Source of the DNA: Marasmius tenuissimus
Lineage: Eukaryota; Basidiomycota; Agaricomycetes; Agaricales; Marasmiaceae
Length of the DNA: 64,000 nucleotides
Assembly (NCBI GenBank): GCA_029532415.1
Contig: JAQOTA010000050.1
Span: 558,001-622,000, forward strand
Direction: 5' to 3'
The notes below the pieces were generated by a model. That model saw only the letters and a program-made list of their open reading frames with translations, did no database searches and was not told the origin of the DNA. Shown here piece after piece: positions 24,566 to 36,946 of this stretch (positions are counted from its first letter, which is position 1; the number at the start of each line of letters is the position of its first letter). A program made the translations under genes and the position numbers.

Positions 24566-25722
24566 TAAGATTGCGCGGAATCCAGATACTGATCTTGAAT
24601 TCCTGAGAGAGGTGTGTCTCGTACACCACGTCGGGCACTGATTGTACTGTGTCCTGACAATGCTCTAGAATCTCCCAGTATTCGACTCAATCTTCAATGT
24701 TCTTGAGGAATATGCGCACCTTATAATGGTTATACGGAAAGGCGATCAGGTTTGTCCTGATCGCTTCTGCCTGCATTCCTACCCTAACTATTGAAGGAAA
24801 TGCAGCTGATTATGCTGTGGCCACTCAATTCTCTCCGGGATTCTCTCAGGAGAATTGCGGCGGAATGGGAGGTGCTACCTGGACAGTCTGACTTTCGCAT
24901 AACCGAGATAGCCAAAAATCTTTTGAAGGCAGCTTAGAGACAAAGTCTGCCAGTCTTGGAGATGCTTCGTCGGCTGACGGACCGTCAGGTGTCTTACGTG
25001 CTGTATAATTATGCTACGTACTACGAGAAGTCGAAGGGAGGGGTATGGACTGAACACCCCTACCAGCACAAGAGCAACACAAAGATGTCTTGATTACTGA
25101 GGCCTGATACCCGGCTTCGAACGGAACTCGTGCCAGTCCACTTCACCGGCTCTCTAAATACCTCTATCAGACTGGCCTCAATCGGTAGTGCGATCAGGAT
25201 TCGGTGTATTTTCTCGATACAGGGGCCTACTTTGATTTCCTTAGCCTCGTTTACCTGTCAGACGATCCATATCAGGGTACAGAAACACACGGGATGCGGC
25301 TTCCCAAGGATATTTTTATCGTCCTTCCCGTAATTGAGCGCGACAACAGCAGCGCTCACCCATGTGTATGCTAACTCCGGTTGGAAGACCACGCTGGTCT
25401 CAGAAGGTAATCGTTGATCAGCCACCGAAGTATTTCTGTGTTTAGAGCAGCTTTTGTTTCAGGACCTCCTTGGATCGCCGAATGTTATCTTGGCGTGCGT
25501 CTGAGAGGCATGATTTGAACGGCATCAATTGAATGAATATGTGCGTCCCGGTTCTCGACTTGAATGAACTATTGTGAAAAGGATTGGGCGCAGTATTGGA
25601 AGATTCTACCGCTGAAGACGCCATCGATCGATTGACGGGTTAACTCAATAACCCTGGAAGCAGGCAGCTTAAGAACCAAGATTTAGCCAGGGTCGCCACT
25701 CTCGTTCCAGTTGAACTGACGG
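24566..25722. other. Spacer with a possible gene remnant at its left end
   Basis: An ATG at 24537, inside the end of the F-box gene but in another frame, opens MMSEIGRLLDKIARNPDTD to about 24611. Two further stretches, about 24669-24750 (LPVFDSIFNVLEEYAHLIM) and 24804-24869, could be joined through GT-AG introns. No family recognised. Nothing seen from about 24900 to the TATA box of SDR copy 2. Confidence 0.3.
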
Positions 25723-25730
25723 TATAAAAG
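25723..25730 (+). promoter_or_regulatory. TATA box of SDR copy 2
   Basis: TATAAAAG followed by GGAACGCA, 78 bp before the ATG at 25801; shares its context with the promoter of SDR copy 1. Confidence 0.6.
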
Positions 25731-25800
25731 GGAACGCAAGCTAACGGGCAAAGGGATCACTCACCGAAACACCACTACTACACTATTCAACAAACTTGTC

Positions 25801-27023
25801 ATGTCTCCGCTCGTGTGGCTCATCACTGGCACTTCGTGCGTAATTCACCAGCTTGTCGTGTCAACACTTCTTTCTCATTCATCTCCTACAGCACTGGTCT
25901 CGGACGCGATCTTGCCATCGCAGCTCTCAACCGTGGAGACAAAGTCATTGCTACCGCGAGGGCTCGGTCTATCTCGCAGATCAATGACCTCAGGGCCAAA
26001 GGCGCAGAGACTATTGAGTTGGACGTGACAGCGTCTCTCGAGAACCTACAAGATGTTGCAAAGAAAGTCGTGTCGTTCTATGGCAGGGTCGACGTCCTCG
26101 TCAACAACGCTGGTTATATCTTAGTAGGAGCCATCGAAGAGAGCACGTATGTTCGTTTGTTGAACAATATAGCAAACCTATCTGACTACGAGCTCAACTT
26201 CATCATGCATCCTTCAAGACCGGAGGAGACCTACAATCAATTCAAGTCAGTATTCATATATTTTCAACGAGGATTCGTAGCAAGCTCACACTTGTTAGCA
26301 CGAACGTTTTCGGGGCATTGAATGTCACTAGGGCGTTTCTGCCCTACATGCGTGAGCGCAAAACAGGAACGGTGGTATTTATGGGCTCGCTCGGTGGCTG
26401 GAGGTGAGATTTAGAGTACTCTGAGGATGATTGCCAGGATGTCATCCAACCTTTTTTTCGCAGCGCTGGGCCGAGCGTAGGTCTCTACGTAACCACGAAG
26501 TGGGCTTTACGGGGTGCGTGAAACGATGTCGTAGTACTCAAAACAAAGGTTTCTCTCAAACTGACACACGTGTCAGGTATTTCACAAAGCCTTCACACCG
26601 AAATCGCACCACTGGGCCTACGAAGTCTTTGTCTCGACTTTGGATACTTTCGCACGTCATTCCTATCTTCAGACCATCGTCAGCCATATATTGCGAGAAT
26701 CCCTGACTATCAAGAACTCACGGAGAAATCTGAAGCGGCTTTGCAAGGTGAATTACTGGACCTTTCTTTCCGAGCAAATGCTCACGGCTCACTTATTTGT
26801 AGCTTACAACGGAAAACAGCCCGGCGATCCAAAGAAGGCTGTTCAAGTCCTTCTTGATATTGTTCACGGCGACGGCCTCGCCCAAGGCAAACCATTCCCG
26901 ACGAGTGTTCAGTTCGGCAGTGATTGTTACAGCGTCGCCAAGGAACACTGCGAGACGGCCCTCGCGAACTTGGAAGAATGGAAGGAGGTCTCGTTTAATA
27001 CCAATTTTCCCGAAGGTACTTGA
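25801..27023 (+). CDS. Short-chain dehydrogenase/reductase (SDR), copy 2
   Basis: Paralogue of 21095-22327 with the same seven-exon plan: 25801-25835, 25892-26146, 26219-26245, 26299-26403, 26464-26513, 26577-26747 and 26803-27023, exon by exon the same lengths, 287 residues. Motifs: TGTSTGLGRDLA, NNAGY, MGSLGGWR (catalytic Ser) and YVTTK (catalytic Tyr and Lys). Introns differ strongly in sequence from copy 1 while exons stay aligned, indicating an old duplication under coding constraint. A same-strand F-box gene separates the two. Confidence 0.93.
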
Positions 27024-28491
27024 CGCAGGAATCCGGAGCCTAAACTTTGTGTTGAACCGCATTTGTGATATGGAAACCTGAGAAAAACAAGTGTACTCAT
27101 GATTTGTAACTTACTGGTAGTAAATGTTGAATGACTCCTCCGATAAGAGCTGGAAATTGAACGTGACCCATCGACACCAGCATCATTGATAGAAGCACCT
27201 ATTCTTACCGGGCTCAGCTATATTCGAGTCGGGAGAACCGTGACGAGGACAGCCGTTGTGCCTATAGAGTGCCCCCAGATTCTTGAAGGGGTCGCGATTC
27301 GAAGCAACGGTTAATAGCAAAGAGTCGCCACAGAATCTCGGAGGGCTACACATTGGTTTCAGCTCTAGTTTGCTTCAAGGTTATGGAAGTCGATTCGTGT
27401 GGTGGGATACCCGACTCGCCAGATTGAGACGGCAGAAATTTTGAAATGGAACCTCGTAGGAGACTGAGTAAGCTTAGGGTGAGTATATATATGATTCGAA
27501 CGGGGCGAGAGATAGTACAGCGGTATACTGGATAATTGAGCATACTGCCATGTGGCTTTCGCAATCAATAAACCAAGGATAGTTCAATGCAAGACGGATT
27601 GGAGGAGGAGTGTTACACGGCATGGTCCACGTACTGAACGGCGGGTCCGGAGCTTATCCTAGCATACAAGCAGCTAACTATGCCTTCGACCCTGGACGGC
27701 TCTCAGTGCCCGGACGAGCTCACGATTGGAATGATGCCTAATGATGCCGCTCTTCCAAGCCACGAGGCTCCCACGTGGTACTCTGCATCGCTGCTGCCAG
27801 CTCGACGCCTTTTGCAACAAACCCCCTTCCGCATTCGCATTGGCGACCTTCCTACCGGGACTTTCCGCGACTTACCGGTGAGACTTGTGGCGCTTATGGT
27901 GAGAAGGCGCTCATCGACACTAAATCAAGTTTCGGTCCGAATAATTGTGCGACAACGTACAATAATGTTCTTGCCTTGATCCACCTGATAAGTGCAATGA
28001 GATGTATATTCCCGACTTCGCCGGTCAGTCTATCTACCTCGTCCACCGACGTCGCCGGCCAACTGAACATGAAACTTTTGTCCCTATCAGTGATATAACA
28101 TCTACCGAGAACTCCGACTTCGAACCAGGATACTTGACGTGCACGTATGCATGGACGACGGGAACTTTTAGAGGGATACTCACTGCGATTTGATTCAAAG
28201 TGATACAAATGCGAAGGATCTTGGTGAGCTCTCCAACAGTCTACTTATCTACTTTTCCAATAAAAAAGTCATTGCAGCTGGCGTCACTGGAAGGCGATCT
28301 TTCGACATGATGATTTTCCTTGTGGCTGCCCTCCTCTGTGGCTCCTACGCTAGACGAATTTTTTCATGGTATACGCCTAAGAGGAGTCGATACAGCGGCA
28401 TCTTCGGAGGGCTTCCAGCTACACAAGCGACTGATATCGATTTACAGATAGATACTTCCTCTAATACTCTATCAATCGGTCACGCGTACTC
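27024..28491. other. Spacer with unassigned open frames
   Basis: Plus-strand frames between 27680 and 28193 contain a Cys-bearing stretch (GETCGAYGEKAL ... FGPNNC) followed in another frame by MYIPDFAGQSIYLVH. Together they might be two exons of a small gene, but I do not recognise it and no start is convincing. Confidence 0.3.
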
Positions 28492-28731
28492 AGCTCGCGA
28501 CGAGAAACAATCCAGTTATCCCCAAAAAGGTGTTCAGTTAATTCTTGATCTGGCTTACGGGGAAGGTGTTGCTGGAACCAAAGCATTGCCCTTGAGAGTA
28601 TCCAGCTCGGGAGCGATTGTTACAGTGTCGCCAAGGGACACTGTGAGATGGCTCTCGCGCGCTTGGAGGAATGGAAGGATGTCTCGTTTGGCACCCATTT
28701 TCCCAAAGATGTCTTATGTAGGGTCTAGTGA
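28492..28731 (+). pseudogene. Relic of a third SDR copy (C-terminal exon only)
   Basis: The segment matches the last exon of both SDR genes: YPQKGVQLILDLAYGEG corresponds to DPQRGVQVLVDLMHEEG, and after a small length change near 28597 the other frame continues with LGSDCYSVAKGHCEMAL and EEWKDVSFGTHFPKD, as in copy 2. The frame change separates the two halves. No upstream SDR exons are found, so this is a truncated, frameshifted remnant. Confidence 0.78.
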
Positions 28732-28851
28732 GCCCGTCCTTCTGTTGAAGCAGATGACTGATCAATTACTTGTAAATATATCGAATCTTAGGAATTAATA
28801 AAAGAAAAAGAAAAGTTGTCTTGATACCTATGGTCGGGATATCCACAAAAA

Positions 28852-30421
28852 CTAAACTGATTTCTCTTCGACTACTTCCCTGTTCACGTTGGGCTCAGAC
28901 GAGCGTATCCGCGAGTGTAAATCGACCGTGTGTATGCCGCTCGCAATTCTGTTCCGATCGTCACGGTCCGCGAACTGAAGCGTAGACACAACTTGCTGAA
29001 CGCTTTCGGTCGCCTTGCCGTAGGCTACTCGTACAATGATCAAAGTCGGGCCCAGTCCCTAAGTTTTTTTCCGTTAGATACGAGCCACAGGAATCTGATT
29101 CCGAGGTTTAGCTTACCGCCATGAGCGTTGAGATTACCCCAAGGTTGATAGGTATAATATGCGTCGGTTGATTGTAGTTTAATAGTATCGGGACAAGAAC
29201 CGCAACAAGGAGGGTCGTGGTGTAGAGTACTCCGGATTCAACTCTGAGAATACAGCATGAGATCAGTGACGAGCGAAACTCGAGAATTTGCCTACAGGGT
29301 AGCCACAATGGCTGTATATCTCTTATTTGTTGATTCACCCATCATTTGCCTTGCCTCACGACTTATCCACCATATCCGGCCACCTGATGTCTCGAGCTCA
29401 CAACCGGTGTCGACAAGTAAGAGACCTGAGGACCAAAAACTTACCTGTCAAGATGGTCAAAAAGAAGCTGAAGGCGGCCGCAGCTATCATGGTCCCGTCA
29501 TTGATATTGCGGGCCTTTTGGTAGAGGGCAATGTATGCCGGATTGCTGGTATCAATGAGCCTCAAAACTCCTATGATTACGCTTGCAAGAGATAAGGCTT
29601 TTAATAAGGTCAGTTATACGGTCGAAAGTCCTCGTGGAGAATTGAGTATCCTTACTGTTGATGATGAACGCTATGAGGACGAAGAGATATAGCATGAACA
29701 TCTTTGATCCCCATACTATGTAGCACCGATGAATCTGGTTTGTGGGTAAGAGGATAAGAGGGAACCCCAGGACTTGGTTGAGGTACGTACAAGCATGACA
29801 TCGGCAAGGGCACTAGGGATGACAGGGGTCAAACTCGATATAAAGAATTTGACCTCTAAACACGTACTTCATGAGTGCAAAGACGATATTCGGAACCGCG
29901 CTGTACGCAGAAGTGAATGTGAGACTGTGGATCTCGGGCAAAGAGCTGAGCTAAACTCACAACAAGGTGGCCTTCAAAGAGTCCCCCTTGAGGTACTCCA
30001 ATAAGGGAATGTAGTTGTTTGTCTTAATCGCGTCGTAGCATATGATAGTTTGACGAATGGCCGACCACCCAGTTGAGATGACGAAAGCTGTTGCCAGTAC
30101 AAAGAGGGAAATAGTGCATCCGAGGTATAACTTGGAAGAGTTGGGGCGATCGGGACGACATAGGACGTGTATTGAGAGCCCAAACACGACGAGGTATATG
30201 CCTGCACAGCGTCAATATTGGCAATAAAAGTATGAATGGACATAGAATCACCATAAACAAGAAACATGACCTATTCAAGGAGAGGCATTTTTAGATATTC
30301 ATAATGGAGACGGGGCGGTCGTACTCACGGAGAGTGTACTGATCGGCGAAACGATAACCGCATGACCTTCGAAAACAGGCGCAAGTGCCTGTTTGATACC
30401 GTCCTGAGAGCTTGAGTTCAT
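28852..30421 (-). CDS. Multi-pass membrane protein, 'HRCY-WG' family, copy A
   Basis: Member of a four-copy family in this window (A here, B 34874, C 45130, D 51895). Minus strand, ATG at 30421 (MNSSSQDGIKQALAP), exon 1 to 30329, exon 2 30270-30252 (VMFLVYG), then a helix-rich exon reading FGLSIHVLCRP ... AIKTNNYIPLLEYLKG. The family signature IHRCYIVWGS lies near 29730, and the last exon reads IIVRVAYGKATESVQQVVST to the stop at 28852. Multi-spanning basidiomycete membrane proteins of this sort share an RC(W/Y)xxWG motif; no function is known. The middle exons were not all resolved. Intron phases agree with copy D where checked. Confidence 0.75.
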
Positions 30422-32032
30422 TGAGGGGAGGTTGACAAAAGTGCGTGGGGTGCACCGAGTCGCCTGTACGGGCCCTTTTTATTGACGAAGTGCATGAGTG
30501 AGCATACTAGCCGATAGTCAAGGGTAATGCGGTAGAACGAACGAAAGATGGCATCTGTCTGCTAATAGAATCGGCAGAAAAACTCCTGAGTAACTCATCG
30601 CCACGACGCCTTTTCACATTCAGGTTTGAGTTCAGTCCTCGCCAAGCCGAAGTTCAAGACTCCCGTTGCATGCACTGTAATCGTACGTGTAGATCCCGTA
30701 AAAGCCTTCGGTGGTGCCCATCAGCAGCTAACCTCATCCGTCCGGTAACATTGAACCGTCCCTGAAAAGCTATGTTGAGAAATTGCCTCGTAGAAATACC
30801 CCCTGTAGGCATCCTAGAGTGTACTATCTATTCTTGAAGGATATCGAGGACAACCCGATTTGACGCACACTCTCGATACCCTCGAGCTCTTAGATCCAGG
30901 ACGTTACTTGAAGCTAGAAGTTCTGCCACCAAGAGCTCTCTACAGGATCCACGGGCCAGAGTAACGCAGAGAGCGCCCAAAGCCCCAGGTGTTCATAAAT
31001 GTTGACTGATGGATGGGTATGAGCGACAACGCTAGCCAGCGGCGTATTCGAACAATAGTACAGCACTGAGCAGTGGTGCGAGTTCATGAAAAGGGTTTGA
31101 ATAGAGCTGATGCCTTGGAAGGGCCTTGATCGAAGTTTTGAAGGGTACAGCCAGGTAATTGTCGATGGTTTCGGGAGCAATAAACACAGAGCCTTTTGCT
31201 GAAGATGGGGTTGCGTCAAGGAAATGCAGAATTCAATTTGCCATCGTCTGACTTTGAGAATGGCCCGTGCGTGAGAAAGACCGGTTCGGTGTGGACCGTG
31301 ATTTGGCGAGCCAACTTGGGTTGAAGTCTTTATCGGAGCCTCCTTCTCGCTCTTCCTTTGATGAACCCCTTCATAGCATACCATTCATTCGACACTCCGG
31401 ACATTCTGGACAACAATATGAACCCGGAGGTTGTAATTGTGGGAGCAGGTCACCTTTATTACTTATAAGCCTTCGGACTCGTATCACATTCCACTTACGT
31501 GACGAGAGCAAGCTCGCTTTTGAGAGGGTGATGGCATCCTTCGAAGCCTACAAGCCCCTAAACAACCTTGCCACCAATTTCTTTATCCGTAATTGAAAAG
31601 AACAGTCAGAATTATGGCCTTTGTCCGCTAACTCTCGTATATTTCGTCGCTGCTATTCATATCTGCAGATCAAGTTGATTGCCAAGGGCCGAGGCTTTCT
31701 ACTTCAGGTTGACTGACTGTCTTGGAAAGTTACCACAAAACCAAGCGTGTTGAAGCAGGCTTGAAGTTCTGCGATCCAGTCTTACTCCGTGATTTCCGAC
31801 TTGGCTCGTGCGTGAGAAACACCCCGGAACGGAATCATGTTCCGGTCCAAGTCCGGTCCGCAAATTTCTTCCAAGTGACCACCAGATTCTCGCGCTCTTT
31901 AAATTTTGTTGCCCCTTCTCTTTCGCTTCCCTTTGCTGCATCGTACCGCGATCTGTGAGTTTCAGAGCAACCTTTCCGACTTCCAAATGACTCATATTTT
32001 TTCGATTGCTAGCTCCGATCAGGAAAACCTAT
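30422..32032. other. Spacer between membrane-protein copy A and the aminotransferase
   Basis: The minus frame 30914-31384 (156 codons) and plus frame 31267-31596 overlap and neither has a recognisable domain. Two short segments, near 31268 and 31808, share GTGCGTGAGAAA. No gene is called. Confidence 0.35.
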
Positions 32033-33467
32033 ATGATGTCTGTTGCGCCCGGATTCAGGCTCTCTAGAACCGTACTATCTACGATCTCACCACCGTAAGG
32101 TAAAAGTCTATCATCTTGGCTTTTCTGGCACTCAAAATCACGCAAAGTATACCTCAAGCATACAAATGGGCAGCCAGCTATCCTGCAACCGAGAAGAGGC
32201 CGTTGCTCGACATGTCGCAGGGTGTACCGGGGACACCGCCAAGTGAATCGCTTCAGAAGGCACTTCATACGGCTTCTGCGTCGCGACAAAGCTTTGGTTA
32301 CTGTCCTGCACAAGGAGAAATAGCTTTAAGATCGTCACTGGCAGAGGAAATGAAGGAGATTTATGGGAAGGATGCGGATTTGACGGCAGAAGATATTGCG
32401 TTGACTGTTGGCTGTAATATGGCTTTCGTGGCCTCTATAATGAGCCTCGCGGATGCAGGAGACGAGGTTATACTGCCTCGACCTTGGTGTGTAGAATTTG
32501 AATCATAGTTGAACGCTGTTCTGACTCGTTCTCTAGGTATTTCAATCACCAGTGAGAATGATATGCTGCTGGTGAACCTGTCCACCAACTCATCGATTTC
32601 CTTGCCAGAATGACGCTTTCATTGCTTGGGATTACACCTGTAGCACTACAAACAAAACCAGAAGACGGATTCATGCCCTCGGTCGAGGCCTGCAGGGCAC
32701 TCATTACTCCAAAGACACGAGCTATCGCCCTCGTTACACCCAACAACCCAGTACGTTCTCGATCCAATACTTCTGACTAGCATACTAACGCAACATTGAA
32801 GACCGGTGCAGTCTACCCACCCTCACTCATTTCCGCCTTCGCATCTCTCGCATCCGAGCACAACATCGCCCTCATCCTCGACGAAACCTACCGCGACTTC
32901 ATCGTCCCCAAAACACCACCCCACACCCTGCTCTCCTCCCCAACATGGAGGTCAACCCTCATCCACCTCTACTCCTTCTCCAAATCTTACCGAATTCCAG
33001 GCCACCGTCTCGGTTGTATCGCAACCTCGCCCAGCCTCATCACTCAGATCATCAAAATCCTCGATACCCTACAAATTTGCCCTCCCCGAATACCCCAGCT
33101 GGCGCTTTCGCAGTCGGGGCTCCTGGAAGAGCTTAGAGCCGATATCCACGGTACGGCAGCTCAAGTAGCAAGACGACACCAGCTGTTTAGAGAGTACCTA
33201 CCCAAACGATGGCGTATCGCATCTCAGGGCGGGTATTACGCCTTTGTGAGACATCCGTTTCCTGGGATAGGTTCGGAGGAGGTGTGTAAAAGGTTGGCGA
33301 CGGAGATCGGTGTTGTTGTTTTACCGGGAGCGTTCTTTGGCATAACGGAGGAGGAGGATGACCGATGGGTACGGTTTTCTGTGGCGAATGTTGACGATGG
33401 AAAGGTGAAACGAGTGTGTGAGAGGCTGGCGGAGAGCGAGGAGGCATTTGGGTGGGAATTGTCGTGA
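32033..33467 (+). CDS. PLP-dependent aminotransferase, class I/II (fold type I)
   Basis: Cytosolic transaminase. Exons 32033-32094, 32148-32486, 32537-32551 (15 nt), 32609-32750 and 32802-33467 sum to 408 codons (407 residues); a second ATG at 32036 is an equally possible start. Recognisable features in order: GVPGTPPSESL, a substrate-site GYCPAQGEIALR, W-Y at the exon 2/3 junction, VTPNNPTGAVYP (Asn contacting PLP), LILDETYRDF (Asp binding the pyridine nitrogen), LYSFSKSYRIPGHRLG with the Schiff-base Lys in SFSK, and the C-terminal VRFSVAN with the carboxylate-binding Arg. The substrate cannot be named. The third intron lies inside NPTG (after NNP), and the first intron uses an AAG acceptor. 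Confidence 0.9.
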
Positions 33468-34430
33468 TTTCCATATAGGTATAAATGACAGCTAGAAGTA
33501 TGAATAGGATATATACAATGGGACGTAAATCCAAGGAGCTGTCACCGTAGGTTCTGTTCAAAGAAAGGATCAGTGGGTATACACATATAACACCACACAA
33601 AGACGAGCTAAACATAGGGTAGGCAGAGAATAAGGATATCGTCAACAAAATCTGGCATGAACCCGAGGGAGCGGTTCGACGTCGGCTCACCTATATTCCT
33701 GAGCGACGAACAGACGTACCACCACTGACAGAATTAACAGCCGGCGCCTTCAATAGCTCCGCCGTACACGGTCCAGATTCAACCGCTTGCCCTGCAACTG
33801 ATTTTGCTTCCGTCCACATTCGGTACGAGCTGCATTTCTATTTTTCGTACAGTTTCCAAGCTATTGATTCCACAGTGCACATCAGTACTTCAAGCTTTTA
33901 GTCCGGGACCAATCTCATCCGTTGGTATGACCTTGTAGGTATCACTACTGTTGCGAGAAAGGACCAATGATCTGGCGACCCAGTCATAGCACGCGCATTC
34001 CATGGTTCCCACGACACGGATACACAATGAGACAGAATCATCCTGTATCCTACCGTGAATTTCCAACCCGACTTTGAGCGGTTTTGCTAACGCTTTTTTT
34101 GCGCCTAATAGGAAGCCAACTGTTGCTGCTCACCCGCTTTTTGCGAGCGTTCAGCAGAATTATGTCAATCGCTACGGCCGATTTTACTTACCTCTATTCA
34201 GCCTAATATTCTGGGGACTGGAGATACTGGGGGCACCGCTGATGGTCAACAGCTTTACGCCATGCACTATTGATAGCGCAGGAGTTTTCGAATTGAACAG
34301 ATCTAGAATATTGATACATGGAACACTGGCGGTCATGTCAAAGTAATGAACTTAGTGTACGGGGTCCAAACATGGGATGTAGTTCCTAATAATAATAAAT
34401 AGTGGATGCAAAAACCCGTTAGCGATCACA
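33468..34430. other. Spacer, no gene seen
   Basis: Short open frames only; 34074-34346 plus strand is the longest and is not recognised. The right end begins the duplicated block shared with about 51440 onward. Confidence 0.4.
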
Positions 34431-34873
34431 TTATCTGTGGCTCGATCCTCAACGACTCAACGACTCAGCAAGGCATCACCCAATTTCACGACGGGTTTTG
34501 TCTCCCTCACTCACTCACTTGGAAATTGAGTGATAGAATACCTCGCCATGGAGAGCATCACGTTGCCGGGTATCTATTTTACGGCGAGTTTTGAGCGTAC
34601 TTCGTCACTAGCCAACATGATTTACATCACTCCGTATCTGTGGGCGTGCGCTCCACTTCGGGTGCACTACGCCCTCCTGGATGCTGACAGGGAATCTGTT
34701 GTGCATCTCCCAAACCTGATACATATTCCCAAGTGCTCAAAGTGGCTGCATCCATCATATTACTGACCACCGATCGAAGATAAAAGGATGACACCGTTCT
34801 GGGAATAAAAACTCAGCCAGTCTCACCCTCGATCTAACTTGAACTACCGAAAACACTTCGTACCCAGCCTGGC

Positions 34874-36519
34874 AAGACCTCAAAGCAAGAGATAGCACAA
34901 CAAGTCACGGAACCTTTCACCTCCGTTGAGGCAGTCATTGTTCGGCCTATCGCCACGCTTTCGGTACGCCTCTCGTCATTATCACGGAAATCCACATCCT
35001 CACAAAATCTTTCTCGTTGTATTGACAGTCCATGTCTCTAGTGTATGGTAAGTTATAAATCACGTTGATGTCTACGCGAGGACGGTTGAGTACTGATATG
35101 TGTATTATCTCAGGGATGTATATCATCATATATGGGTTGTCTATCAACATCCTTTGGCGCCGCCGTGAATCATCCGCCTCAAGAGCATACGCAAGATGGA
35201 TTACTGCCCTTTTCATACTGACCGCCATCTACAACGCTTCCACCATTTGGATATATATAGACGGGGCTCTCGTTGCCTTTAATGCTGTCAAGACAAACGA
35301 TTATATCTCTTTCTACAAATCTGTCTCGGGGCAAAGTTCACGTTCTAAACTCGCTGCACAAATGTACGTGTCTCCAACTCGGTTCTCCCATGTAAGATGA
35401 GAAAGCTAAGATCTAAACAAGGGGTTTGGCTGGGCTTTCTGCCAACATAATAACGTGCGTCTCATATTTCTTCTTCAAGCTCCAGATTCAACTGGCTTGC
35501 TGTCTAGGTGTATCTTTGATTACTTGATGGTAGGCATTTCGACCCACAATAGACACACTAACTAGAATTTGACACTCTGACCAGGTCCACCGATGCTATA
35601 TCATATGGGGATATAGCAAGTGGATCCTCTACCCTTTTGCCTTTGTCGTGCTTGTTTCAGACAGTGAGTAACTCACAGATATGGCAGAGGCCCACAGCAA
35701 GTCCACAGTATTCATCCTCCCTTGTCAACTTGTGTCAGCGACAGGCTTTGTGGTCTCTGCAATCGGGACCTCGGCCTATCAACACCATGAGAGGGCTCTT
35801 TATACAAAGACCACTATCATTGAATCTATCCTCGTGATAATTGCCGCCGTATATACCTCGATATTGACTCTGCTGACAGGTATGTCACTCAACTATCTAC
35901 GAGCGGAAAATCTTTTCTCTGATTCGTCGCAACCTGCAGCTGGTCGCATCTGGTGGATGGCCCGTCAAGCAGCACAATTAACCGGAACTAATGTCCGCAC
36001 AAAGTACAAGATATTTGTTGCGACCATGTATGTTTATGGCTTCGCAACTCTTTTTTTGCACTTGTTGACTAACGGGTCAATGCTCTAGCCTCGAGTCCGG
36101 GTTACTTTACGCCATCACGCAAGTGATTACTGTTGCTTTGACATTGAGTGTTGATCCCGACAGTATGGGCCTTGGTCCTTTCGACTTCAATGTTATCTCC
36201 ACTCACATGGCGGTCTGTATTTGCCCTCGAATTTGACGTTTTGATTCCGCTAACCCGCCGGAAACTCTAGGGAATTGCCCAAACTCTTATTATTTTACGA
36301 ATCGCCTATGGGCAATCTGTGGAAAGTGTCCAGCAAATGATTTCCACACTCCAATTTGCCGAAGGAGTCAATAATTCTCAACAACGGCATACAGCTGCCC
36401 GTGGCACTGCCGACCTTCGACAATCTCTGGCGGGTATCACCGAAGAAAGAGGACCCGCGGGAAGATTTGAGATGGGTCGAGATAAACCACTCTCAAATGT
36501 GGCTGAAAATGGGGCGTGA
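34874..36519 (+). CDS. Multi-pass membrane protein, 'HRCY-WG' family, copy B, start codon lost
   Basis: Aligns with copy D (51895-53519) exon by exon. The first exon keeps the family pattern (KTSKQEIAQQ ... PIATLS against MAAEQEVAKK ... PIATLS), but the codon at the start position, 34874-34876, is AAG instead of ATG, and an in-frame TAA lies 13 codons upstream without any ATG between. Downstream the frame is open: exon 2 SMSLVYG, then GMYIIIYGLSINILWRRRES, signature VHRCYIIWGYSKW, helix SILVIIAAVYTSILTLLT, AGRIWW and a C-terminal exon starting GIAQTLIILRIAYGQ to the stop at 36519. An ATG in exon 2 might be used. It is either a very young pseudogene or a gene with a changed start. Confidence 0.7.
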
Positions 36520-36732
36520 GGCGTGGGTAACTCGTGAGCCTCTTTTCCTAAGTCTTCTATTCTCCTCATATATTCACTTGGTGGGCTCAGAAACATTCCA
36601 TGTATATAATATTAAACTTCACCCTATACTCGTTCCAATTCAATGCTCAACTATTCCACTTTCTGTGCGGCCATTTTGAACTCAGCAGTGAGCTTCTGCG
36701 AGGATCTTTCCCATGCGCATTTTCCCAACTGT

Positions 36733-36938
36733 ATAGGTCTGAGTCACCTCAGGATGTTCAGGGGCATGTGTAGGTATTTGTGCGACATGAAACTGTCTCC
36801 AAAACACGCTCATTCGCACGCAAACACAAGCCTGAACGCGTAAAGACCGCTAAAAGGATCAACTTGGTACTACGGAGGAAGCGGGTAGTCATCATGGTTA
36901 TCTCTACTTTTCCGTGATGTCGATTGGAAGCTCTGACT
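36733..36938 (+). repeat. Duplicated VOC upstream region, detached from its gene by insertions
   Basis: Matches about 55933-56145, the region directly upstream of the intact VOC gene (shared strings GGTCTGAGTCACC at the left and AGCTCTGACTCTCC at the right). Here the match stops at 36946 and resumes only at about 39364, where the VOC core promoter begins; the gap is filled by transposons. Confidence 0.75.
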
Positions 36939-36946
36939 CTCCCTAC

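Noticed and set aside
31418..31465. MNPEVVIVGAG, an FAD-binding-like start
   Set aside because: The frame stops after about 16 codons and no continuation was found in any frame.
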